DNA of 64,000 bases. Origin: Ilex aquifolium (Eukaryota; Streptophyta; Magnoliopsida; Aquifoliales; Aquifoliaceae). Positions 1 to 9,940 of this stretch are shown one piece after another (positions within the stretch are counted from its first letter, which is position 1; each line of letters starts with the position of its first letter). The notes below the pieces were generated by a model. That model did no database searches. It was not told the DNA's origin and worked only from the letters and a program-made list of their open reading frames with translations. Location: assembly GCA_951799425.1 (NCBI GenBank), contig OX637402.1, forward strand, positions 1,116,501 through 1,180,500. Direction: 5' to 3'. A program made the position numbers and the translations under genes.

Positions 1-606
1 GTCATTCTTGGTCGACCTTTTCTAGCAACCTCCAATGCACTAATCAATTGCAGGAATGGTATTATGAAATTGACTTTTGGGGATATGACTCTCGAAATGA
101 ACGTCTTTGACATTGCAAAACACCCAAGAGAGTACGAGGAGGTAGGAGAAATAAATTCCATTGAGTCATTGATACAAGCACATCTAAATGACTCATTCTG
201 TGAGGATCTTAGTGAATCAACTTTGTCAAAATCTGACTCATCTGACTCTCTGGAACAAAACTCCATTGAGTGTCCTACCTTCAATGTGGGGACATGGGCT
301 CCTAAATTTGAAGAAATTTCATCAAGTGGTACAAAACCACTATCTTCAAGTGACAGGTCACCAAAGCCTGAACTGAAACCGCTCCCATCTGATCTCAAGT
401 ATGCATTTTTAGGTGAGGATAAATCTTACCCAGTGGTAATTTCTTCAAAAATCACAGACTTGCAAGAAGCTCAATTAATTGAAGTTCTTAAAAGTCACAA
501 AAGCACCATTGGGTGGACCATCGCTGATTTGAAAGGTATAAGCCCGTTAATTTGTAATCATGCCATATACCTTGAAGAGGACTCAAAACCCTCTCGTCAA
601 ATGTAG
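1..606 (+). pseudogene. pol: Athila A pol: end of protease region and linker to RT
   Basis: The first residues read VILGRPFLATSNALINCRNG, which is the conserved end of the retropepsin domain in Athila/Tat elements; the same block recurs in element H near 61370. A poorly conserved Ser/Pro-rich linker follows, then LPSDLKYAFLG and HKSTIGWTIADLKGISP, which in this lineage come just before the RT domain. The start lies outside the window. This is part of a broken pol and is a fossil. Confidence 0.85.
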
Positions 607-609
607 CGA

Positions 610-2040
610 CGATTGAATCCTCACATGAAAGAGGTTGTGAGACTGGAAGAGCTCAAACTCCTGGATGCAGGGATAATTTTTCCTATCTCCGATAGCAAAT
701 GGGTTAGTCCAACCCAAGTTGTACCAAAGAAATCTGGAGTCACAGTAGTCAAAAATGATGCAAATGAACTCGTGCTAACACGAGTCGTCACAGGATGGCG
801 AATGTGCATTGACTATTGAAAACTCAATCTGGTGACTAGAAAAGACCATTTTCCTCTTCCCTTCCTTGACCAAGTCCTCGAGAGAATAGCAGGCCATGAA
901 TTTTACTGTTTCCTGGATGGGTATTCCGGATACAATCAAATTGAGATAGCTCTGAATGACCAAGAAAAGACCACATTCACATGTCCATTTGGCACCTTTG
1001 CATTCAAAAGGATGCCATTCGGACATTGTAACGCTCCTGCAACATTTCAAAGATGTATGCTGAGCTTGTTCAGTGACATGGTCGAAAAATTTTTGGAAAT
1101 CTTCATGGATGATTTCTCGGTATATGGTGACTCATTTGATTTGTGTCTAGCTAACCTAGAAAAAGTTTTGATGAGATGCAAAGAGGCAAATCTGGTGCTT
1201 AACTGGGAGAAATGTCATTTCATGGTGAATCAAGGCATTGTCTTGGGTCACATTGTGTCGTCAGAAGGCATGAAAGTTGATAAAGCAAAAATTGATTTGA
1301 TAAGGAATCTTCCTGCTCCTAGGGTTGTGAAGGATGTTCGATCATTCTTAGGTCATGCAGGATTCTACAGAAGGTTCATAAAAGATTTCAGCACCATAGC
1401 AAAACCTATGTGTCATCTTTTGAGTCAGGATGTCATTTTCGACTGGAATGAAGCGTGCCAAAAATCCTTTGACAAACTCAAAGGCATGTTAATTTCTGCC
1501 CCAATAATGCAACCTCCTGACTGGACTCTACCCTTTGAATTGATGTGTGATGCTAGTGACTATGCTGTAGGTGCTGTTTTGGGACAAAGAAAAGATAAGA
1601 AGCCACATGTGATTTACTATGCAAGTAAAACTTTAAATGATGCCCAAATGAATTACTCAACAACTGAAAAGGAATTACTTGCTGTAGTATTTGCATTGGA
1701 AAAATTTCGATCTTATCTTGTTGGTTCTTCTGTTACTGTATTTACTGACCATGCAGCACTGAAATTTTTGCTTACAAAAAAATATGCCAAACCAAGGCTC
1801 TTGAGATGGATCCTTTTGCTCCAAGAATTTGATTTAGTCATTAAGGACAAAAAGGGTGTGGAAAATGTGGTGGCAGATCATCTGTCAAGATTAACTTATG
1901 AATTTCATGAGGATGGACTGCCAATCAATGAAAAATTCCCCGATGAACAACTATTCAGGATTGATGAAACCCCATGGTACGCTGATATTGCTAATTTCCT
2001 TGCTACCGGAACACTTCCTCCATTTTTCACTCCCATGGAC
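610..2040 (+). pseudogene. pol: Athila A pol: reverse transcriptase and RNase H
   Basis: RT copies element RNA into cDNA in the virus-like particle, and RNase H removes the RNA strand. Visible RT blocks are [40 protein letters not shown] and the catalytic FMDDFSVYG. The RT connection [14 protein letters not shown] follows. The RNase H part has [13 protein letters not shown], the [16 protein letters not shown] helix, TDHAALKFL and the closing VADHLSRL. The motif wording is that of Athila rather than chromoviruses. The region is largely readable; the element as a whole is broken. Confidence 0.9.
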
Positions 2041-3331
2041 AAAAAGAAGTTTCTGAGGGAGGTCCGCAATTTCTTTTGGGAAGATCCCTACGTATTCAAG
2101 TACTGTAAGGATCAAATCATAAGACGTTGCATCCCCGCTCAGGAAAGTAGACAGGTAATAACATTTTGCTGGTCATTTTTCATCTCGAAAAACCGCTGCA
2201 AAAATCTTGCAGTGTGGATTTTACTGGCCCACACTTTTCCAAGATGTCCATGCTTTTTGCGTAACTTGCGATAGATGTCAAAGGTTGGAAAACATTTCAA
2301 AAAGAAACATGATGCCCTTAAACCCAATTTTGGTGATCGAAATTTTTGACTGTTGGGGTATCGATTTTATGGGACCATTTCCCCCCTCCTTTGGCTATCT
2401 ATACATTTTAGTAGCCGTAGACTATGTATCCAAATGGGTTGAAGCAATTCCATGCCGAAATAATGATCATCAAACAGTGATCAAGTTTTTAAAAGAAAAT
2501 ATTTTATCTCGGTTTGGAATTCCAAAATCCATTATAAGTGATGGGGGTTCTCATTTTTGCAATCGTCCCTTCTGGAATTTAATGAAAAAATACTTGATTT
2601 TTCACAAAATTGCAACCCCTTATCATCCACAGACCAGTGGACAAGCTGAGTTAGCTAATCGGGAGATCAAATTAATTTTGGAAAAAACGGTGAACCCAGA
2701 TCGCAAAGATTGGTCATTAAGACTAACTGATGCGCTCTGGGCATACCGAACTGCTTTTAAAACAATTTTGGGCATGTCTCCCTATCGATTAGTCTATGGA
2801 AAGCCATGTCACTTGCCTGTGGAATTGGAACATAGGGCATACTGGGCTATTAAAGCAATGAATTTTGACTTAGACAAGGCTGGACTGTCACGGAAGCTTC
2901 AGATTAATGAATTGGAGGAATTGAGAAATGAAGCATATGAAAATGCTAAGATTGCAAAAACCAGGATGAAAATTTTTCATGACAAGAACATAGTGCGAAA
3001 ATCTTTTGAACCTGATCAAAAGGTTCTACTTTTCAATTCGAGACTTCGCCTATTTCCTGGTAAGTTGAAATCAAGATGGACTGGACCATACATTGTTAAA
3101 AAGGTATTTGAACATGGGGCAGTGGAAGTGGAGAACCCATCAAACGGTAACATTTTTACCGTCAATGGTCAGCGATTAAAACCCTTTGTGGAGAATTTTG
3201 TCCAAAATGTGGAGACCATTTTTTTTATGGATCCAGAAAGTATCTCCGGAAATCACTCCGGAGATTACGCTTGCCGACACAAAAAAGGGTCGGGTCAATC
3301 AGACACCCGACACGATGGACTGCCTTTATAA
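2041..3331 (+). pseudogene. pol: Athila A pol: integrase
   Basis: Integrase joins the cDNA to host DNA. The zinc-binding region ends with FCVTCDRCQ near 2260. The D,D-35-E core is visible as [21 protein letters not shown], then [13 protein letters not shown], then [16 protein letters not shown] with the catalytic Glu. The C-terminal part ends with a basic stretch ([22 protein letters not shown]) and no chromodomain, as expected outside the chromoviruses. The segment 2207-3331 is open over 374 codons. Confidence 0.88.
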
Positions 3332-3737
3332 GGCTCCCATCGTTTTTTTTTTTCCTTTTTCTTTTCCCCACCGCCTTTACTCTTTTCTTTTCTTTTTCTT
3401 CTTCTTTTTCTTCTCTTTTCTTCTTCTTCTCCACTGCATCTGGTCTTCTGTACCACGATCCAACCCATAACAGTACCATATCTGCATTTTTCGATGACCC
3501 TATCCTCCTTCTCATGATCTACATTTGTTTGTATTATTTACTTATGGCTGTTCTTCTTCGGGCCGCACTGATGATCAAGGGTTTTTGTCCCAATGAAAAC
3601 CCAGACCACCCCAAAGATGCTTAATCTCTGTTTTTTTTGGTATAGGTCATCGGCGATTGAACAGATCTCCACAGTTAACTGCGTATTCAAGCTCTACAAA
3701 CCGAAAAACTCGAAACATTGGGGACAATGTTCAGTCT
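3332..3737 (+). other. Pyrimidine-rich leader after Athila A pol
   Basis: There is no credible gene here. A long CT-rich tract (about 3345-3435) follows the end of pol, then mixed sequence with a TTTTTTGGTATAG|GT-like 3' splice site near 3640. The block starting at 3310 (TGCCTTTATAAGGCTCCC) has a diverged echo at about 4836, so it is the left edge of an old duplication of this region. Confidence 0.5.
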
Positions 3738-3750
3738 AGGTTGGGGGGTG
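3738..3750 (+). promoter_or_regulatory. Internal polypurine tract, identical to the terminal one
   Basis: AGGTTGGGGGGTG here is identical over 13 bases to the tract directly before the 3' LTR at 14366-14378. In LTR elements such a tract primes plus-strand DNA. Here it is followed by AGATCTACAG, not by an LTR start. Confidence 0.6.
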
Positions 3751-3751
3751 A

Positions 3752-3800
3752 GATCTACAGTTTACAGTAGTTGATCTGCAGTTTACAGTAGTTGATCTGC
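3752..3800 (+). repeat. Short tandem repeat, about 21-bp unit
   Basis: GATCTACAGTTTACAGTAGTT is followed directly by a one-base variant and by the start of a third copy (GATCTGCG). It lies just after the internal polypurine tract. Confidence 0.7.
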
Positions 3801-3943
3801 GCAGGTTGAACCCGTAAAATTTTCTGTAAATTTTTTTGTTTTTATTGTTGTATCTGTTCAGATTATGTACCTTGTATTAATGATAATATCTGTGGGTCAG
3901 TTTTGATCGTCTTTGTGACTAGAAGACGTAAAAGAACCAGATA

Positions 3944-4375
3944 ATGGGTTATAAAGTAGCAATCATGGATGTAAATCTTTTTTGGTTTAGTCTAGGAGTC
4001 CTACGTACTTTTCCATCTGATGTACATACCATGATCATGAGAAAAGCAAGATTAGTAAGGAAGGCTGAAATCAAAGAAAAACAAGCGAAACCCCTCTGTG
4101 GCCGAAGCAGTTATTCTAAACGTCGTCGTGCTACACGACTTGGTGCCTGTAAACAGTGTGGCAGATACTTTCATGAGAAAAGATACAACAAATGTTCTGA
4201 ACCAATTTCCGGTCGCGCAACCGATCGATTAAACTGGATAGTGAATGGGCTGAGTAAGGATTACCCTGATACGCCATGCTATTCCGGTACTGTGCTTAAC
4301 CGATTTGTGAGAGAGGAAGTTGGGAGAGTTACTGGTTGTCCATTTTACACAGATACGGAGGGGGAATCAGATTGA
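3944..4375 (+). CDS. Diverged copy of a betaflexivirus-type nucleic-acid-binding protein (143 aa)
   Basis: This is an open 143-codon reading frame. It shares with the four array copies the N-terminal LFWFSLGVLR.FPSDVH..IMRKAR block, the arginine-rich CGRSSYSKRRRATRLGAC, the finger C-x2-C-x4-H-x6-C and the tail ISGRATDRLNWIV.GLSKDYPDTP.Y. The motif order matches the vitivirus p10 and carlavirus cysteine-rich proteins as I recall them; these bind RNA and several suppress silencing. Divergence from the array copies is high in the finger and C-terminal end but almost silent across the ISGRATDRL core, so the copy is old and has been under selection. The acidic end (DTEGESD) is kept in character. 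No promoter of its own is visible; expression from the Athila LTR by splicing is an inference. Confidence 0.75.
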   Translation: MGYKVAIMDVNLFWFSLGVLRTFPSDVHTMIMRKARLVRKAEIKEKQAKPLCGRSSYSKRRRATRLGACKQCGRYFHEKRYNKCSEPISGRATDRLNWIVNGLSKDYPDTPCYSGTVLNRFVREEVGRVTGCPFYTDTEGESD

Positions 4376-5181
4376 CCTCTGTGGAAAAGTGTACTGAGGT
4401 TGGGAATGAAAGCTAAAGGTCCGAGTCTGTAAAAATTTTTGATTCGACGTTCGAACGTTACAACACGTTTGAACGTTTGTGCTAAAATCCTTCTACAATA
4501 GTGTATAGTTGCTTTTATTTATTAATGTTATTTTTAATGCATGTCACTTTCTTTTGTTGTATAATTTTGTTGTTCCTAGTTTCAGATATCGGTGCATGGG
4601 TCAAAGCTCAAGTGCGAGGTGTTCTCTTACCCTACTCATTTTTATTACTATGCACCATTATTGCGCCTGCTGCTATTATTGCGCCTGCCGACACTGCCGA
4701 AAGTAAAGTTAGAAAAAAAAAAGGGGGGGGGCCTCCCACTGCCTTTCTTCTTCTTTTTTTTCTTTTCTTCTGCCTGCCAGCTCCTGCCGACACTTTCTTA
4801 TATTAAAAAAAAAAAAAAAAAAAAAAAATTCTGAGGAATGCCTTTATTAGGCCTTCCACCTTTTTCTTTTTCTTCCACCATCACCGGTGTTGGTTCCCCC
4901 CTTTTCCCTTTCCCTTCTCTTCTTCTCTTTCTTTTTCTTCTCTTCTTCTTCGTCGTCGTTCTTTCTGTTCTCTGTAAAAACAACTCACCCCCTGTAAATC
5001 CATGACCATATACGCCGACGATCCAGTCTTTTGTTTAATAATTTGTCTTATATGTTTGTATGTGTACCTGGGTGCTCTTTGTGTTCTCACACTTAGGATG
5101 AGGAGTTTCCAGAGAAACCCAGATATTCCTTGAGTTGAGTAATTGTTGTATTTTGTTTGTAGGTTTCGGCAGATGAACAGA
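4376..5181 (+). other. Region between the old NABP-like copy and the tandem array
   Basis: Just after the ORF the sequence (CTGTGGAAAAGTGT, then GGTCCGAGTCTGTAAAA) is homologous to that after the array ORFs, so UTR and ORF were duplicated together. It also holds a 12-bp palindrome ACGTTCGAACGT near 4445, an A-then-G purine run near 4711-4729, a poly(A) tract of about 24 bases from 4806, and at 4836-5181 a diverged second copy of the CT-rich leader seen at 3310-3700. That leader again ends in a TTTGTAG|GT splice-acceptor-like site and GAACAGATCT. Small ORFs here are low complexity. Confidence 0.55.
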
Positions 5182-5669
5182 TCTGTACCTTACAACCTTA
5201 TCTCCACTAGCCCACTAGTGCTAGTGTTGTAAGTATTGCTTGTTTGTAATTTCATTTATATATATATTTGAAATTTGATATCTACAGCTTGTGATTCTCA
5301 TGGCTATTTGTCTTTATAAGATTCCTTGTGAATTTGCTATGCCCTCCAATGACTATGTTGTAATTGCTGTTACAGTAAGATCTGATAATTTGCCAAATAA
5401 TCCTCCTCAATCCTATGTATTCTGGGTTTATTCCTTCTTCGTTAATTTGTTTGTTTCATCCTAAATCTTCTTCCTTCCGCTTGTATTTTGGTATACTTTC
5501 TCTAGTTTCGTATTTGTAATTTTTGTTTTAGATCTGAAAAAAAAAAAAAAAAAAAAAATTTATTTTTTCTGGATCGCGTTTTTTTAGTATTTGTACCTGT
5601 ATTTCATGATCACATCGGATGCAGCTTCAACTGTCTTTGTGACTGGCAGACGTTAAAGAACCAGATAGA

Positions 5670-6095
5670 ATGTCTTTAGTCTTAGCAAGCATTGATCCTA
5701 AACTTTTTTGGTTTAGTCTAGGAGTTCTACGCATTTTCCCATCTGATGTGCATGCTGTGATAATGAGAAAAGCAAGGGATGTGAGAAAAATTGAGATCCG
5801 AGAGAAACAACAACAACCATTGTGTGGCAGAAGCAATTTTGCTAAACATCGTCGTTCCAAACGACTGGGTGCTTGTTACCATTGTGGCAGGATATTTCAT
5901 ATGAAAAAACATAATCAGTGTTCTGAACCAATTTCGGGTCGTGCAACCGATCGATTAAACTGGATAGTGTATGGGCTGAGTAAGGATTATCCTGACACGC
6001 CATCTTATGCCAGTCCAGGACTTACAAGTTATGTGCGACAAGAAGTTGGAAGGGTCACTGATAATGACATAGATCCAAGCGATGACTCGGATTAG
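5670..6095 (+). CDS. Betaflexivirus-type nucleic-acid-binding protein, array copy 1 (141 aa)
   Basis: The frame is open from the first ATG over 141 codons; an in-frame stop just upstream (around 5636) rules out a longer start. Residues 10-36 form a hydrophobic then basic block (LFWFSLGVLRIFPSDVH, IMRKAR). Residues 52-67 are the arginine-rich GRSNFAKHRRSKRLG. A finger-like C69-x2-C72-x4-H77-x6-C84 follows, with H81 as an alternative ligand. Residues 88-113 hold ISGRATDRL and the G...DTPSY tail, and the end is acidic. As I recall them, vitivirus p10 has GRSxFAKxRR, then CxCGxxMH....C, then ISG..DRL..V and TPVY in the same order, and carlavirus C4 has GRSKYA.RRRA..IGRCHRC. The likely role is RNA binding and perhaps silencing suppression. 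A divergent retroviral Gag zinc knuckle is the alternative, but the surrounding motifs argue against it. Confidence 0.78.
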   Translation: MSLVLASIDPKLFWFSLGVLRIFPSDVHAVIMRKARDVRKIEIREKQQQPLCGRSNFAKHRRSKRLGACYHCGRIFHMKKHNQCSEPISGRATDRLNWIVYGLSKDYPDTPSYASPGLTSYVRQEVGRVTDNDIDPSDDSD

Positions 6096-6205
6096 ATTTT
6101 GACTATAAAAACAAAGCTGTGGAAAAATGTGTTTTGGAATGAAGGTTAAGGGTCTGAACTCTTTTGTAAAATAGTTTTGTACAAAGTCTTGTTGTTGAAA
6201 TAAAA

Positions 6206-6469
6206 ATGTGGGCCGAGTAAGGAACGTCCCGAACTACCAACTAACAGTGTAGGTAGGGATTTGATCCTGAGACGCCATAAATTTCCAAGTTCAATTTGTG
6301 CATTTTATCTTCTTTCAATTTTCATAGATAAATGAGTATGTGGGCTGAGTAAGGAATGTCCTAAAATGCCAACCTGTAGTGTGGGTAGGGATTTTATCCT
6401 GAGACGCCATAGTTTTTCAAGTTTAATTGGTGCATCTAGTCTTCTTTCAATTTTCATAGATAAATGAGT
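6206..6469 (+). repeat. Two tandem 132-bp repeats after NABP copy 1
   Basis: The two units (6206-6337, 6338-6469) both start ATGTGGGC(C/T)GAGTAAGGA and end CATAGATAAATGAGT. Each contains short stretches resembling the codons for the C-terminal GLSKDYPDTP of the preceding ORF (GGGCTGAGTAAGGA and TATCCTGA.ACGCCAT), so they look like decayed partial copies of the ORF end. Confidence 0.8.
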
Positions 6470-6799
6470 ATGTTTATAATTTTGAATTTTATTTCTTCTT
6501 CTTTAAAAAAATAAAAAAAACTCACTTCCTTGAAAAATGGTATTTTCTCTATGCTTAAATGTCAAATGTATATTGCTATTTGTTATTCTTAAGGTACAGA
6601 ATGACCAGACTCGAAAATAGAATTGGTATATAACCGACATTCCATGAAAAACCTGACATTACCAGTGGAGATGATAAAGAATACCATGGTAAGTTTTGAG
6701 CCTTATCATACTTTTGAGAGATAATTAATATTTATTCAAGTAAGGTCTTTCACTCTCTATTTTTGAATAATCTCATTAAATTTGCTTTGATTGATGCAA

Positions 6800-7024
6800 T
6801 TAAGGTAATCTGTTGACATATCCCCAAGAAATCTGTTCATACGACACATACATGTTCACATACTTGAGAAAGGATTTTAGGCCATCTTTGATTTGATATT
6901 GAGCCTTAGCCATTTTTTTCTCCAAAATTATTTCCCTAGTCAGCCATGTTTGAGCCTTCAATGTATGATTTCTTCTTTGATAAACCCAAATATTTACCAA
7001 GCCACAAGAAAACATACTGGACAC
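6800..7024 (-). CDS. Unrecognised antisense ORF in array unit 1 (74 aa)
   Basis: I do not recognise this product. It starts MSSMFSCGLVNIWVYQRRNH, has a basic, glutamine-rich middle and ends SWGYVNRLP. The frame is also open for about 12 codons before the first ATG. The same ORF recurs in all four units, but since the units are near copies this says little about selection. It could be a chance frame or a fragment of captured host sequence. Confidence 0.25.
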   Translation of the reverse strand: MSSMFSCGLVNIWVYQRRNHTLKAQTWLTREIILEKKMAKAQYQIKDGLKSFLKYVNMYVSYEQISWGYVNRLP

Positions 7025-7803
7025 ACCATTGCTATCTAATTTTCTTGCACATTCTTATAAATCAATATGACACAGAAATGCAAAGAAATGGGGAAAACTG
7101 TGGAGATTACTTTTCGATGACAAGGAGAATCAATGGGAACAATTGAAAAAAAAAAAAAAAAAATCATTTCTGTGCAAAATGTCGAAAAGCTAGAAAGAAG
7201 TGTGTTACATTACAGAATGAAAGGATAGCTTTTGAAAATCATTGACGTCATTGCATTACCCACTGACCTCTGGCCACGCTACAACCTATGAAAAGCCCTA
7301 ATTGATCTCAAGTCTGTACCTTACAACCTTATCTCCACTAGCCCACTAGTGCTAGTGTTGTAAGTATTGTTTGTTTGTAATTTCATTTATATATATATTT
7401 GAAATTTGATATCTACAGCTTGTGATTCTCATGGCTATTTGTCTTTATAAGATTCATTGTGAATTTGCTATGCCCTCCAATGACTATGTTGTAATTGCTG
7501 TTACAGTAAGATCTGATAATTTGCCAAATAATCCTCCTCAATCCTATGTATTCTGGGTTTATTCCTTCTTCGTTAATTTGTTTGTTTCATCCTAAATCTT
7601 CTTCCTTCCGCTTGTATTTTGGTATACTTTCTCTAGTTTCGTATTTGTAATTTTTGTTTTAGATCTGAAAAAAAAAAAAAAAAAAAAAAAAATTTATTTT
7701 TTCTGGATCGCGTTTTTTTAGTATTTGTACCTGTATTTCATGATCACATCGGATGCAGCTTCAACTGTCTTTGTGATTGGCAGACGTTAAAGAACCAGAT
7801 AGA

Positions 7804-8229
7804 ATGTCTTTAGTCTTAGCAAGCATGGATCCTAAACTTTTTTGGTTTAGTCTAGGAGTTCTACGCATTTTCCCATCTGATGTGCATGCTGTGATAATGA
7901 GAAAAGCAAGGGATGTGAGAAAAATTGAGATCCGAGAGAAACAACAACAACCATTGTGTGGCAGAAGCAATTTTGCTAAACATCGTCGTTCCAAACGACT
8001 GGGTGCTTGTTACCATTGTGGCAGGATATTTCATATGAAAAAACATAATCAGTGTTCTGAACCAATTTCGGGTCGTGCAACCGATCGATTAAACTGGATA
8101 GTGTATGGGCTGAGTAAGGATTATCCTGACACGCCATCTTATGCCAGTCCAGGACTTACAAGTTATGTGCGACAAGAAGTTGGAAGGGTCACTGATAATG
8201 ACATAGATCCAAGCGATGACTCGAATTAG
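7804..8229 (+). CDS. Betaflexivirus-type nucleic-acid-binding protein, array copy 2 (141 aa)
   Basis: This is the same protein as array copy 1 apart from two residues, one near the start and the last one. I place the start at the ATG matching the other copies; the frame happens to stay open nine codons further upstream to a TTG, which plants rarely use. All finger ligands, the arginine-rich block and the ISGRATDRL core are present. Confidence 0.78.
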   Translation: MSLVLASMDPKLFWFSLGVLRIFPSDVHAVIMRKARDVRKIEIREKQQQPLCGRSNFAKHRRSKRLGACYHCGRIFHMKKHNQCSEPISGRATDRLNWIVYGLSKDYPDTPSYASPGLTSYVRQEVGRVTDNDIDPSDDSN

Positions 8230-8339
8230 ATTTTGACTATAAAAACAAAGCTGTGGAAAAATGTGTTTTGGAATGAAGGTTAAGGGTCTGAACTCTTTTG
8301 TAAAATAGTTTTGTACAAAGTCTTGTTGTTGAAATAAAA

Positions 8340-8603
8340 ATGTGGGCCGAGTAAGGAACGTCCCGAACTACCAACTAACAGTGTAGGTAGGGATTTGATC
8401 CTGAGACGCCATAAATTTCCAAGTTCAATTTGTGCATTTTATCTTCTTTCAATTTTCATAGATAAATGAGTATGTGGGCTGAGTAAGGAATGTCCTAAAA
8501 TGCCAACCTGTAGTGTGGGTAGGGATTTTATCCTGAGACGCCATAGTTTTTCAAGTTTAATTGGTGCATCTAGTCTTCTTTCAATTTTCATAGATAAATG
8601 AGT
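8340..8603 (+). repeat. Two tandem 132-bp repeats after NABP copy 2
   Basis: The organisation is the same as at 6206-6469; the second unit starts at 8472. Confidence 0.8.
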
Positions 8604-8931
8604 ATGTTTATAATTTTGAATTTTATTTCTTCTTCTTTAAAAAAAAAAAAAACTCACTTCCTTGAAAAATGGTATTTTCTCTATGCTTAAATGTCAAATG
8701 TATATTGCTATTTGTTATTCTTAAGGTACAGAATGACCAGACTCGAAAATAGAATTGGTATATAACCGACATTCCATGAAAAACCTGACATTACCAGTGG
8801 AGATGATAAAGAATACCATGGTAAGTTTTGAGCCTTATCATACTTTTGAGAGATAATTAATATTTATTCAAGTAAGGTCTTTCACTCTTTATTTTTGAAT
8901 AATCTCATTAAATTTGCTTTGATTGATGCAA

Positions 8932-9156
8932 TTAAGGTAATCTGTTGACATATCCCCAAGAAATCTGTTCATATGACACATACATGTTCACATACTTGAG
9001 AAAGGATTTTAGGCCATCTTTGATTTGATATTGAGCCTTAGCCATTTTTTTCTGCAAAATTATTTCCCTAGTCAGCCATGTTTGAGCCCTCAATGTATGA
9101 TTTCTTCTTTGATAAACCCAAATATTTACCAAGCCACAAGAAAACATACTGGACAC
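8932..9156 (-). CDS. Unrecognised antisense ORF in array unit 2 (74 aa)
   Basis: This is a near copy of the antisense ORF at 6800-7024, with two substitutions. Its function is unknown and its coding status is doubtful. Confidence 0.22.
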   Translation of the reverse strand: MSSMFSCGLVNIWVYQRRNHTLRAQTWLTREIILQKKMAKAQYQIKDGLKSFLKYVNMYVSYEQISWGYVNRLP

Positions 9157-9940
9157 ACCATTGCTATCTAATTTTCTTGCACATTCTTATAAATCAATAT
9201 GACACAGAAATGCAAAGAAATGGGGAAAACTGTGGAGATTACTTTTCGATGACAAGGAGAATCAATGGGAACAATTGAAAAAAAAAAAAAAAGAAATCAT
9301 TTCTGGGCAAAATGTCGAAAAGCTAGAAAGAAGTGTGTTACATTACAGAATGAAAGGATAGCTTTTGAAAATCATTGACGTCATTTCATTAGCCACTGAC
9401 CTCTGGCCACGCTACAACCTATGAAAAGCCCTAATTGATCTCAAGTCTGTACCTTACAACCTTATCTCCACTAGCCCACTAGTGCTAGTGTTGTAAGTAT
9501 TGTTTGTTTGTAATTTCATTTATATATATATTTGAAATTTGATATCTACAGCTTGTGATTCTCATGGCTATTTGTCTTTATAAGATTCCTTGTGAATTTG
9601 CTATGCCCTCCAATGACTATGTTGTAATTGCTGTTACAGTAAGATCTGATAATTTGCCAAATAATCCTCCTCAATCCTATGTATTCTGGGTTTATTCCTT
9701 CTTCGTTAATTTGTTTGTTTCATCCTAAATCTTCTTCCTTCCGCTTGTATTTTGGTATACTTTCTCTAGTTTCGTATTTGTAATTTTTGTTTTAGATCTG
9801 AAAAAAAAAAAAATAAAAAAATAAAAAAATTTATTTTTTCTGGATCGCGTTTTTTTAGTATTTGTACCTGTATTTCATGATCACATCGGATGCAGCTTCA
9901 ACTGTCTTTGTGACTGGCATACGTTAAAGAACCAGATAGA

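Larger units (their letters stand above)
5182..7312 (+). repeat. Array unit 1
   Basis: This is the first unit, 2131 bp. It has its own private variants, such as TATTGCTTG near 5236 and an isoleucine codon early in the ORF. A GTAAGT donor-like site lies at 5229 and a long A-run at about 5537-5559. Confidence 0.9.
7313..9445 (+). repeat. Array unit 2
   Basis: This unit is 2133 bp. Private variants include TGTGATTGGCAG just before the ORF and GATTCATTG near 7450. It shares CTGCAAAATT and the CTCTTTATTT variant with units 3 and 4 against unit 1. Confidence 0.9.

Noticed and set aside
3186-3624. Overlapping ORFs of 94-117 codons on both strands after Athila pol
   Set aside because: They are translations of the CT-rich tract (runs of Phe/Ser or Lys/Glu) and differ by frame; no domain.
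5627-5912. Antisense ORFs of 77 and 61 codons across each NABP-like ORF
   Set aside because: They lie opposite the well-supported ORF and repeat only because the units repeat; treated as shadows.
5670-6095. Reading the NABP-like ORF as an ordinary Gag zinc knuckle or host CCHC protein
   Set aside because: Gag with its own C-x2-C-x4-H-x4-C knuckle is elsewhere in these elements; spacing here is different, and the GRS...RR and ISG..DRL motifs fit viral NABPs better.
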